A stretch of 64,000 bases of DNA from Fluviicola sp. (GTDB taxonomy: Bacteria > Bacteroidota > Bacteroidia > Flavobacteriales_D > Crocinitomicaceae), in contig JAIRJW010000003.1 of the NCBI GenBank assembly GCA_031260455.1, forward strand, positions 62,001-126,000. Reading direction: 5' to 3'. A model generated the notes under the pieces. The model saw only the letters and a list, made by a program, of their open reading frames with translations. It ran no database searches and had not been told where the DNA came from. Positions 18,354-26,259 of the stretch are shown one piece after another; the first letter of the stretch is position 1; the number at the start of each line of letters is the position of its first letter. The position numbers and the translations under genes were made by a program.

Positions 18354-19394
18354 ATGAAAAAAATTATTATCATTGTTTTAGGGGTCACACTATTGGTGGG
18401 ATTGGGAATTTTTGCCACTCATCTGATGAGTAAAAAAGGAAAATCGGATGAGCAGGTTGCGGCTTTCAATTTCGATATCAAGGATACCGCTTCTGTGGAT
18501 AAGATCATCATCACGGAACCGAACGGGATGGAAATGACGCTCGTCAGATCTGGAAAAGAATGGACAGATGACAAGGGACAATGCGTACAACCAGTCCAGG
18601 TATTTAACATCCTGGAGGCGCTTTACAATGTACGGTTCAAAGGGTATGTGCCGGAAAATGCCGTAAAGACAGTAATCAACAGGATGACAACTATCGGGAC
18701 CAAGGTGCAGTATTTCCAAAACGGAGACTGGTCCAAAACCTGGTACATCGGAGGATCTACATCCGATCACCACGGAACGTACATGCTTGTAGAATCTGCC
18801 CAGGCCGGAAAAAGTGATTTGCCTGTTATTGCAGAAATCAAAGGCTTGCAAGGAATCATTGAACCCCGTTTCTTTGCCGATCCGAGAAAATGGCAATGTT
18901 CCGGAATTTTCGCTTACCAGATGGATGAAATAGCAGAAGTCGATGTAAATTTCACTGAAAGACCCGACAGAAGTTTTGAGGTTCGCAAGATCAAACAGGA
19001 TTATCTGGTGAAATTCGGAGGAAAATACCTGACAAGCCTGGATACAAATATGGTTTACCGCTATCTGCTGAATTTCAAACGAATCAATTTCGAAAACCCG
19101 AACTATGAATTAACCAACAAACAACTCGACAGCCTGAAACATTCCACACCTTTCTGTATCTTGAAAGTACGTACCACCAAGGGTGAAAAAACACAATTGC
19201 GCATGTTCAGACGTCAGTCGGATTCAGGTGAAAAAGAGGTGGATGATTTTGGTGATAACTCGCCTTACGATATTAACAGGTTCTGGTGTGAGTTACCAAC
19301 AGGTCAGATTGTTAAATGCCAGTATTTCGCATTTAATCCAATCCTGATGGGGCATATTTATTTCAACCAGGACAGGTACAAAACGGTTCGATAA
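18354..19394 (+). CDS. DUF4340-like membrane-anchored protein, third gene of gldFG operon
   Basis: A 346-residue protein with an N-terminal membrane anchor (residues 3-24, IIIIVLGVTLLVGLGIFATHL) followed by a soluble extracytoplasmic part. Recurrent strand pairs such as VDKIIITEPNGMEMTLVRSGKEW, then DDKGQCVQPVQVFNILEAL and GTKVQYFQNGDWSKTWYIGG, match the pattern of DUF4340 proteins found beside ABC-type gliding or GldG-like genes. It starts four bases after gldG and is followed by dnaN with about 100 bases between. Role not established; co-operon position suggests an accessory of the GldFG transporter. Confidence 0.82.
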   Translation: MKKIIIIVLGVTLLVGLGIFATHLMSKKGKSDEQVAAFNFDIKDTASVDKIIITEPNGMEMTLVRSGKEWTDDKGQCVQPVQVFNILEALYNVRFKGYVPENAVKTVINRMTTIGTKVQYFQNGDWSKTWYIGGSTSDHHGTYMLVESAQAGKSDLPVIAEIKGLQGIIEPRFFADPRKWQCSGIFAYQMDEIAEVDVNFTERPDRSFEVRKIKQDYLVKFGGKYLTSLDTNMVYRYLLNFKRINFENPNYELTNKQLDSLKHSTPFCILKVRTTKGEKTQLRMFRRQSDSGEKEVDDFGDNSPYDINRFWCELPTGQIVKCQYFAFNPILMGHIYFNQDRYKTVR

Positions 19395-19463
19395 GGTTAA
19401 TATCTCGTTGAAAACTGTTTTTAAAAGAGCCAGCCCCAGGGAATGCTACGGAGTAAAAATTGA

Positions 19464-19471
19464 TATCTTTG
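19464..19471 (+). promoter_or_regulatory. Candidate -7 promoter element for dnaN (TATCTTTG)
   Basis: Exact TAnnTTTG match, 24 bases before the dnaN ATG, in the 101-base space after the gldFG operon. A -33 TTTG is not obvious. Confidence 0.5.
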
Positions 19472-19495
19472 TTATCCATAAAATAACCAAATTGT

Positions 19496-20614
19496 ATGAA
19501 TTTTATCGTATCCAGTACAAATTTGCTCCGTCATCTTCAAAGTATCAGCGGTGTGTTGAGCACAAGTAATACTTTACCGATTCTAGATAACTTTTTGTTT
19601 AGCATTTCAGACAACCAGCTGATCATTTCTGCATCTGACCTGGAAACAACCATGCAGACTACCATGGAAGTGGAAGCAACGGAATCCGGAAAAGTAGCTA
19701 TTCCCGCTAAAATGCTTTTGGATGTTCTGAAGAATCTTCCGGATCAGCCTTGTACTTTCAAAATTGACCCGGCTACTTTCGGTGTTGAGATTGTTTACGA
19801 TAACGGAAAGTCAAAAATGGTCGGATTCAACGGGGAAGAATTTCCGAAAACTCCAAGTATTGAAAACAGTACCAGCATTCGCATTTCGGGAGAAATTATT
19901 TCCAGTGCGATCAATAAAACGCTTTTTGCAGCCGGAAACGACGATCTGAGACCGGTTATGAGCGGTGTGTACTGCCAGTTCAGCCCTTCCGACATTACCT
20001 TCGTTGCAACGGATGCACACAAACTGGTCCGATACCGCAGAACAGACGGTCAGGCTACCGGAGGGTCCGCTTTCATCCTTCCGAAAAAACCCTTGAATTT
20101 GTTGAAATCAAATTTGAGAGGTGACGAGGAAGTATTGGTTGAGTACACGGATTCCAATGCGATTTTTACGTTCAATGACATTATCCTGATGTGTCGCCTG
20201 ATCGACGGAAAATACCCGAACTACGAAGCGGTTATCCCGAAAGAAAACCCGAACATCCTGATCATTGACCGTGTGCAGTTCCTGGGAGCAATCAGACGGG
20301 TTTCCATTTTTGCCAACAAAACAACGCACCAGGTAAAACTTAAAATTGCCGGTAGTGAATTGAATATCTCGGCAGAAGATCTGGATTTTTCCAACGAGGC
20401 AAACGAACGTTTAACGTGTCATTATGACGGAACGGATATCGAAATAGCTTTTAACAGCCGTTTCCTGATGGAAATGTTGAATAATATCGACGCTCCGGAA
20501 GTAAAAATCGCAATGAGTGAACCAAGCAGGGCAGGTTTGTTAATGCCAAACACATCCGATAACGAACACGAAGATATTCTGATGCTGGTGATGCCGGTCA
20601 TGATAAACAGGTAA
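19496..20614 (+). CDS. dnaN: DNA polymerase III subunit beta (sliding clamp)
   Basis: The 372-residue ring-forming clamp that tethers DNA polymerase III. Three repeated clamp domains of about 120 residues are visible: the first starts NFIVSSTNLLRHLQSISGV, the second contains DLRPVMSGVYCQF and TFVATDAHKLVRYRR, and the third has the protein-binding region with NSRFLMEMLNNI and ends in VMPVMINR, the usual C-terminal MPMR-type stretch in altered form. The ATG at 19496 fits the first strand. dnaA is not adjacent, as is common in this phylum. A strong terminator follows. Confidence 0.97.
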   Translation: MNFIVSSTNLLRHLQSISGVLSTSNTLPILDNFLFSISDNQLIISASDLETTMQTTMEVEATESGKVAIPAKMLLDVLKNLPDQPCTFKIDPATFGVEIVYDNGKSKMVGFNGEEFPKTPSIENSTSIRISGEIISSAINKTLFAAGNDDLRPVMSGVYCQFSPSDITFVATDAHKLVRYRRTDGQATGGSAFILPKKPLNLLKSNLRGDEEVLVEYTDSNAIFTFNDIILMCRLIDGKYPNYEAVIPKENPNILIIDRVQFLGAIRRVSIFANKTTHQVKLKIAGSELNISAEDLDFSNEANERLTCHYDGTDIEIAFNSRFLMEMLNNIDAPEVKIAMSEPSRAGLLMPNTSDNEHEDILMLVMPVMINR

Positions 20615-20631
20615 GAATCAATTTTTCACAT

Positions 20632-20668
20632 AAAAAAGCCGTCAACTTTCAGGTCTGACGGTTTTTTT
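20632..20668. terminator. dnaN: Intrinsic terminator after dnaN
   Basis: Hairpin AAAAAAGCCGTCA / TGACGGTTTTTTT with an 11-base loop, between convergent dnaN and tex; T runs on both strands allow bidirectional use. Confidence 0.8.
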
Positions 20669-20693
20669 GATTAGTCCGAACAAAGTATTCAGT

Positions 20694-22805
20694 TCAATTC
20701 ATCCGTTGCAATCCCACTCGTTTTCGCGCTTCATCAATCTCAATCACACGCACTTCCACATGCTCGTGTAATGAAATGACCTGAGTCGGATCTTCCACAT
20801 AATGGTCCGCCAAATTGGATTTGTGAATCAGGCCGTTTTCCTTGATTCCGATATTGACAAAAGCACCAAAATTGGTCACGTTGGTCACGATTCCATTCAA
20901 AATCATTCCTTCTTTCAAATCAGAAATGGTTTTGATACGGTTGTCGAACTCGAGCACTTTCGCTTTTTTGCGCGGGTCTCTTCCCGGCTTTTTCAATTCC
21001 CGGATAATATCCGCAAAGGTAAACGAATCGATTTCCGGGAAATCCGCTTGTTTGATCCCGTTCAACTTAGCTTCATTACCAATCAGCTCTTTCAGATCAA
21101 TTCCCAGTTTTTTCACCATCTGTTTCACAAAACGGTAACTTTCCGGATGAACAGATGAGTTATCCAGCGGATTTACACCATCACGAACACGTAAAAATCC
21201 TGCTGCCTGCTCGTAAGCTTTATCCCCTAGTCGTTTCACTTTTTTCAATTCCTCGCGCGACTTGATTCCCCCGTTTTCAGCTCTGTAAGCCACAATATTT
21301 TCAGCCAGTCCTATTCCAAGACCGGAAACATAACTCAATAAATAAGGCGACGCTGTATTCAAGTCCACACCCACAGAGTTTACCGCTGAAACAACTACAT
21401 CATCCAAAGCATCTTTTAACAAAGTCTGGTTCACTTCATGCTGGTATTGCCCCACTCCTACCGATTTCGGATCGATCTTCACCAATTCCGACAAGGGATC
21501 CATCAAACGGCGGCCGATAGAAACTGCTCCGCGGACCGTTACATCGTAATCCGGGAATTCTTTTCTGGCAATCGGGCTTGCAGAATAAATCGAAGCTCCG
21601 TCTTCACGCACCACGTACACTTCCAGGTCGCGGTCGAAACGGGTATGTTTGATAAACGTTTCTGTTTCACGTCCAGCAGTTCCGTCTCCGACAGCAATAA
21701 TTTCTATTTTATAGGCCTGTACCAGTTGTGTAATCTTGGCAGAAGCTTTGTCTCTCTCATTCTTAGGCGGATGCGGATAGATCGTTACATTGGTCAGAAG
21801 GCTTCCGTGCTCATCCAGACAAACAACCTTACATCCCGTACGAAATCCCGGATCAATTGCCAATGTGCGCTTATTTCCAACTGGCGGCGCCAATAATAAC
21901 TGTTTCAGGTTGGCAGAAAAAACGGAAATGGCTTCCTTGTCTGCCTTTTCCTTTGTTTGCACCAGCAATTCATTTTCCAGTGAAGAACACATCAAACGCG
22001 AATAAGATTCCTTACAAGCCCTTGCAACCAAATCACCGCACGCGTCATCGGTTTTTACAAAGAATCGTTCCAATGATTCCAGGGCATTTTCCTTATCTGG
22101 CTGCGCTTTTAGCGATAAAACCCCTTCTCTTTCTGCACGGATAACTGCCAGGAAACGATGTGATGCCGTTTTATAAAGCGGCTCGGAAAAATCAAAATAA
22201 TCCCGGTATTTTGCTCCCTCCTCTTCTTTTCCCTTCACCAGCCTGGAAGCCAAAACAGCTTTTCGCTGGAACAGGGCGCGCACTCTTCCGCGGGCAATTG
22301 CATTTTCATTAATCCATTCCGCCATAATATCAATTGCTCCCTGCAAAGCCATATTTTCATCATGCACTTCGCCTTTCACAAAGCGCTCCGCCATTTGCTC
22401 CGGATCGCCACCACGCTGCGACATGATCATTTTTGCCAGTGGCTCCAATCCTGATTTCTTGGCTTTATCTCCTTTGGTTTGACGTTTTTGCTTGTATGGC
22501 AAATAAATATCTTCCAATACAACCGAATCGAAGCAATTCAGTAATTTATTTTTCAGTTCGTCCGTCAGTTTTCCCTGTTCGTCAATGGAAGTAATCATAG
22601 TTTGCTGCCGGGAGATCAGCTCATCATATTTTTTCGCCAGATCGCGGATTTGTGCGATCTGAACCTCATCCAGTCCACCCGTCATTTCCTTCCGGTATCG
22701 CGAGATAAAAGGCACCGTTGCCCCTCCTTCCAGCAGCTTGATCGTATTTTGAATGGCTTTCTCCTTTAAACCGGAAGCACCAGTGACGAATTCATTTTTT
22801 TGCAT
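20694..22805 (-). CDS. tex: Tex-family RNA-binding transcription accessory protein
   Basis: A 703-residue Tex protein. The N-terminal helical part contains KLLEGGATVPFISRYRKEMTGGLDE, the YqgF/RNase H-like central domain contains TLAIDPGFRTGCKVVCLDE and AVGDGTAGRETE, and helix-hairpin-helix motifs follow (DLNTASPYLLSYVSGLG). The C-terminal S1 domain spans about 632-703 (GMILNGIVTNVTNFGAFVNIG). Tex binds nucleic acid and affects transcription, often in stress or toxin expression. I chose the ATG at 22805 because the alternative at 22883 adds 26 residues with no family support. It stands alone, convergent with dnaN. Confidence 0.93.
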   Translation of the reverse strand: MQKNEFVTGASGLKEKAIQNTIKLLEGGATVPFISRYRKEMTGGLDEVQIAQIRDLAKKYDELISRQQTMITSIDEQGKLTDELKNKLLNCFDSVVLEDIYLPYKQKRQTKGDKAKKSGLEPLAKMIMSQRGGDPEQMAERFVKGEVHDENMALQGAIDIMAEWINENAIARGRVRALFQRKAVLASRLVKGKEEEGAKYRDYFDFSEPLYKTASHRFLAVIRAEREGVLSLKAQPDKENALESLERFFVKTDDACGDLVARACKESYSRLMCSSLENELLVQTKEKADKEAISVFSANLKQLLLAPPVGNKRTLAIDPGFRTGCKVVCLDEHGSLLTNVTIYPHPPKNERDKASAKITQLVQAYKIEIIAVGDGTAGRETETFIKHTRFDRDLEVYVVREDGASIYSASPIARKEFPDYDVTVRGAVSIGRRLMDPLSELVKIDPKSVGVGQYQHEVNQTLLKDALDDVVVSAVNSVGVDLNTASPYLLSYVSGLGIGLAENIVAYRAENGGIKSREELKKVKRLGDKAYEQAAGFLRVRDGVNPLDNSSVHPESYRFVKQMVKKLGIDLKELIGNEAKLNGIKQADFPEIDSFTFADIIRELKKPGRDPRKKAKVLEFDNRIKTISDLKEGMILNGIVTNVTNFGAFVNIGIKENGLIHKSNLADHYVEDPTQVISLHEHVEVRVIEIDEARKRVGLQRMN

Positions 22806-22955
22806 AAGGCAAATATAATTGTTCGGAGAATTCGGCGGGTACAACTTCCGATAACTCCTGAAAAAATTAACGCATCCCCCCATTGCGCATCTTGTTTACG
22901 TTTTTCTTATTATCCTCAGAAAAGTATTTTGAGTATAATCACAAAAACAAGTACT

Positions 22956-23874
22956 ATGAAAAAAGGTTATTTTACACTCGTGCTAGGCTGCCTGATGAGT
23001 TTCATCAGCTTCTCTCAAACAACCTTCCTATTCCGTCTATGTAAACGATTCCCTTTCTTACGGTTGCCAATATTTTACCATCCCGTTTACTTTCCCTGGA
23101 AATACTCCTGCTGGCACTCCTTTCTGCTTCAATATTGCGCTAAACAATCCAAATGACAGCAATTTAAGTAACAACAACGATACCGTTTGTGACGTTATTC
23201 TAAATTCTTATAGTCCGAATGAAAAGCAGGTGAACCAGCCAATGTTCGTTAATCCGGATGCTGCAGACGAATTCCGGTACGTTGTTCATTTTCAGAATGA
23301 CGGAAATAATAATGCAACGAATGTCGTTATCACAGACACCATTTCCCCGAATCTCGATCTTTCGACATTTCGCCTGGTTGGTGCCAAACATGGAATTTCA
23401 ACTTTCGTCAATACTACAACACGGGTAGTTACATTTACATTCAATAATATCAACCTGGCACAAAGTGCTGCAGATTTGGATGGTTCCCGGGGATATGTCG
23501 TTTACAGTATTTCGGAAATGCCGAACTTGCCGATAGGGACAGAAATCGAAAACACAGCCTACATTTATTTTGATTTCAATCCGGCAATTGTGACCAATAC
23601 CACATACAACATCAATCAGACCATGCTTGGATTGACGAATAACAGCATGGAATAAATCAGCATCTATCCGAACCCTGCAAAAGATAAACTGCATTTCAGC
23701 GGAACTTCAGTACAGGAAATCATTATCTATGACTTGACCGGAAAACTGGTTTTTGAAGCTAGTGATATCGAAAATAATGAAGTGCTTCTGAATAACATTC
23801 AAGCAGATATCTATCAGGTGGTTTTGAGAACAAACAACCACATTTCAACTCAAAAATTAGTCATCCAAAAATAA
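22956..23874 (+). pseudogene. Broken T9SS-secreted protein (frameshift plus premature stop)
   Basis: Three coding pieces line up in one direction. From the ATG at 22956 comes a clear signal peptide (KKGYFTLVLGCLMSFISFSQ). Near 23022-23028 the sensible frame moves by one base: from there the shifted frame reads YSVYVNDSLSYGCQYFTIPF and continues openly through a DUF11-like domain (FRYVVHFQNDGNNNATNVV, IGTEIENTAYIYFDFN). At 23653-23655 an in-frame TAA interrupts, and the same frame then continues with ISIYPNPAKDKLHFSG and ends in KLVIQK at 23874, a standard type A T9SS sorting tail. Repaired, it would be about 305 residues. Two independent lesions favour a true pseudogene over a sequencing error. 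Confidence 0.82.
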
Positions 23875-23892
23875 ACTCAAAGTTCTGTTTTT

Positions 23893-23927
23893 AAATCCGG
23901 TTTCATCACTGATTCCGGATTTTTTTT
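23893..23927. terminator. Intrinsic terminator after the T9SS pseudogene
   Basis: AAATCCGG / CCGGATTT stem with a 14-base loop followed by a run of eight Ts, just after the pseudogene's final stop. It survives intact although the gene is broken. Confidence 0.75.
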
Positions 23928-24004
23928 GTGTTAATGATTTGTAAAATAAGGCTTTATAGCTTTCAGATTTCTCTATCTTAGCCATCCACTTTAAATGGAA
24001 TGGT

Positions 24005-24379
24005 TTGAAATACTGTTTTTTTGGAATACTTATCACAGGTGTTTTGCTGGGTTTCACTTATCAGAACACCTATCGACAAATCGGAAATGCGAGTTATTAC
24101 TCCAACAAATTTCAAGGCAGAAGAACTGCTTCAGGTGCGCCGTATCATAAGGACAGCATGTACTGCGCCCACAAATCACTGAAGTACGGGACGCTTCTGA
24201 AAGTCACGAATCTCAAAAATGATTCAACCATTATTGTGAAAGTGATGGATCGCATGGGAAGCCGTTCTCCACACATCATTGATCTGAGCATGGCTGGAGC
24301 TCAAAAATTGAATTTTGTTCAAAATGGAATTGCAAAAGTACAGATTGAAGAATACATTCCTGTAGCGAAAGCAGACTAG
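24005..24379 (+). CDS. RlpA-like double-psi beta-barrel protein
   Basis: A 124-residue exported protein. Residues 1-18 are hydrophobic (YCFFGILITGVLLGF) and may be a signal peptide or anchor; no lipobox cysteine follows at the right place. The mature part is one double-psi beta-barrel of RlpA type: GNASYYSNKFQGRRTASGAPY, then HKSLKYGTLLKVTNL, VKVMDRMG and a final IDLSMAGAQKLNF. In Pseudomonas RlpA is a lytic transglycosylase on stripped peptidoglycan. The SPOR domain of RlpA is absent here. The start is a TTG at 24005; no in-frame ATG lies upstream near the signal sequence. Confidence 0.85.
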   Translation: MKYCFFGILITGVLLGFTYQNTYRQIGNASYYSNKFQGRRTASGAPYHKDSMYCAHKSLKYGTLLKVTNLKNDSTIIVKVMDRMGSRSPHIIDLSMAGAQKLNFVQNGIAKVQIEEYIPVAKAD

Positions 24380-24398
24380 ATTTTCCTAACTTTATTTC

Positions 24399-25460
24399 AT
24401 GTTTGAAGATTTGATGATTGTTGATTGCTCCACTGTTCTAGCAGGACCTTCAGTGGGTACTTTTTTTGCAGAGTTAGGTGCTTCCGTTATTAAGATTGAA
24501 AATCCGGCAATTCCAGATGTGACCAGAAGCTGGAAACTGGCAAGCGAAGATAAAAACACGACCATTTCGGCCTATTTTTCTTCTGTCAATTATCGGAAAC
24601 AATACCGGAAACTGGATTTCAAGAATTCCAGCGATCTGGATGAATTATTAAAACTGGTCGAAAGAGCTGATATCTTTTTATCCAATTTCAAGAAAGGCGA
24701 TGCCGGGAAATTTGGGCTTACGGACGCTTTCCTGCACTCTATCAATCCAAGGTTGATTATCGGGAAAATTTCCGGGTTTGGGACAGAAAGTGACCGTGTG
24801 GCTTATGACCTGATCTTACAGGCGGAAACCGGTTTTATGTCAATGAACGGAACTCCGGAATCCGGCCCAGTGAAAATGCCTGTTGCACTGATCGACGTGC
24901 TGGCCGCACATCAGCTAAAGGAAGGAATTCTCACGGCTCTGCTCCAAAGAGCCAAAACAAACAGAGGAAAAACGGTTTCGGTTTCGCTCTATGATGCAGC
25001 GATTTGCTCACTGGCAAACCAGGCTTCCAACTATTTAATGGAAAACCATACTCCGGAACGAATTGGTAGCTTGCATCCGAACATTGCTCCTTACGGGGAA
25101 ATTTTCATAACAAAAGACGGAAAATCTATCACTTTTGCTGTTGGCAGTAACAAACATTTCGAACTGCTGTGTGGCTTTCTTGGCCTTTCCGGGCTTGTTT
25201 CCGACGAACGCTTTGCGACAAACGTGAACCGGGTAGCAAACAGAACTGTTCTTCAGAAACTCATCCAGGAACGTATTCTACACTACAATGCGGATGAAGT
25301 AACAGAATACATGCACAGGAAACAGGTTCCGGCAGGATGCATCCAAGATCTGAAGGAAGTCTTCCGTAACCCGGAAAGTCAAAAACTGATCCGGACAGAG
25401 CAGATTGAAAGCAAAGATACCAGACGCGTTTCCCAAATCGCATTTCAATTCGAATCATGA
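24399..25460 (+). CDS. CaiB/BaiF (class III) CoA-transferase
   Basis: A 353-residue family III CoA-transferase, shorter than the usual 390-420. The opening FEDLMIVDCSTVLAGPSVGTFFAELGASVIKIE is the typical N-terminal Rossmann start. Asp166 in ALIDVLAAHQ is at the place of the catalytic Asp169 of formyl-CoA transferase, and SLYDAAICSLANQASNYL follows. The protein lacks part of the usual C-terminal extension. It would transfer CoA between carboxylic acids; the substrate is not readable. Its final bases overlap the start of a GNAT gene in ATGA, so the two are translationally coupled. Confidence 0.88.
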   Translation: MFEDLMIVDCSTVLAGPSVGTFFAELGASVIKIENPAIPDVTRSWKLASEDKNTTISAYFSSVNYRKQYRKLDFKNSSDLDELLKLVERADIFLSNFKKGDAGKFGLTDAFLHSINPRLIIGKISGFGTESDRVAYDLILQAETGFMSMNGTPESGPVKMPVALIDVLAAHQLKEGILTALLQRAKTNRGKTVSVSLYDAAICSLANQASNYLMENHTPERIGSLHPNIAPYGEIFITKDGKSITFAVGSNKHFELLCGFLGLSGLVSDERFATNVNRVANRTVLQKLIQERILHYNADEVTEYMHRKQVPAGCIQDLKEVFRNPESQKLIRTEQIESKDTRRVSQIAFQFES

Positions 25461-25894
25461 TTACAATTAAAAATCCGCAAACCCCGACAGAATGGAATGC
25501 CTATTACGACTTGCGCTACCGCATCCTGCGGGAGCCTTTGGGAAAAGAACGGGGCTCCGAACGCAACGAAGGAGATGAAACCGGGGTTCATTTCGCACTG
25601 TATGAAAGCGGTGAGCTCCTTGCCGTAGCCCGATTGGATCGCGTGGATTCCGAAACCTGCCAGACGCGTTTTGTAGCCGTTGAATCACATCTTCAGAGAA
25701 AGGGATATGGAAAAAAGATCATGAACGCACTGGAAAAAGAGGCTGTCGCTTCGGGTTACCGCAAACTGATCCTGCACGCACGGGATTACGCTTTACCTTT
25801 CTATGAAAAACTCGGATACACCTTGGTTGGGCCGTCGTATAAACTCTTTGATGTATTACAACACTTTGAAATGTTCAAAGTCCTGGCGCATTGA
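25457..25894 (+). CDS. GNAT-family N-acetyltransferase
   Basis: A 145-residue protein of one GNAT domain. The acetyl-CoA pyrophosphate loop appears as VESHLQRKGYGKKIMNALEKEA (the QxxGxG/A motif), preceded by a strand CQTRFVAVE and followed by LILHARDYALPFYEKLGYTLVG, the typical motif B end. It resembles the ElaA/AttT-like small GNATs. Substrate unknown. It begins inside the last codons of the CoA-transferase (ATGA overlap). Its 3' end overlaps by 39 bases the end of a convergent small gene. Confidence 0.88.
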   Translation: MITIKNPQTPTEWNAYYDLRYRILREPLGKERGSERNEGDETGVHFALYESGELLAVARLDRVDSETCQTRFVAVESHLQRKGYGKKIMNALEKEAVASGYRKLILHARDYALPFYEKLGYTLVGPSYKLFDVLQHFEMFKVLAH

Positions 25895-26110
25895 GCACGA
25901 AACACAGATTTTCATTCCGTTTGTCCCATCCTCGTCCAGGTTTCCATCCAGGTGCTCGACCATCCTTTTAATAATGTCCGTACCACTACCGGTAAAATCA
26001 ACACTGGCGAGTAATTGTAATTGCTTGGAACTTTCACTCAGCGTTTGATGGAGAATAATCAATTCATCCGGTTGATTGATTACTGTAAACGAAGTATTTG
26101 AAACCTGCAT
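25856..26110 (-). CDS. Small cytosolic protein, unknown function
   Basis: An 84-residue frame beginning at an ATG at 26110. It is rich in charged and polar residues in a regular strand-helix-helix order (FTVINQPDELIILHQTLSE, LLASVDFTGSGTDIIKRMV) with MKICVSCSMRQDF near the end containing CVSC. Codon use looks like neighbouring genes. The last 39 bases overlap the end of the GNAT gene on the other strand, which is unusual but tolerable for convergent genes. No family is recognised. A TTG at 26122 is an alternative start adding four residues. I consider it probably real. Confidence 0.55.
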   Translation of the reverse strand: MQVSNTSFTVINQPDELIILHQTLSESSKQLQLLASVDFTGSGTDIIKRMVEHLDGNLDEDGTNGMKICVSCSMRQDFEHFKVL

Positions 26111-26162
26111 ATTAATAGACAATATTGTTAATTGAGTGTCCTGGAAACGACAAGGAAGCTTT

Positions 26163-26220
26163 GGGGAAAGTTCCCCGATAATTATTCATTGCTATGCTTA
26201 CATAAGTAAATAATTACTTA
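26163..26220. promoter_or_regulatory. Two perfect palindromes upstream of acyl-CoA dehydrogenase
   Basis: GGGGAA-AG-TTCCCC at 26163-26176 and TAAGTAA-ATAA-TTACTTA at 26203-26220. Both are perfect and symmetric, lying 40-97 bases before the acyl-CoA dehydrogenase ATG. Their spacing and symmetry suit operators for dimeric repressors (TetR/FadR-like); no T run follows, so they are not terminators. No such regulator gene lies nearby. Confidence 0.45.
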
Positions 26221-26259
26221 CCTTAGAGAAAAGAAACGAATTTAAAACAATATAGAATT

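Noticed and set aside
22800-23156. Plus-strand frame of 118 codons crossing the tex promoter
   Set aside because: Only the part from 22956 is a signal peptide; its later half is the wrong frame of the T9SS pseudogene.
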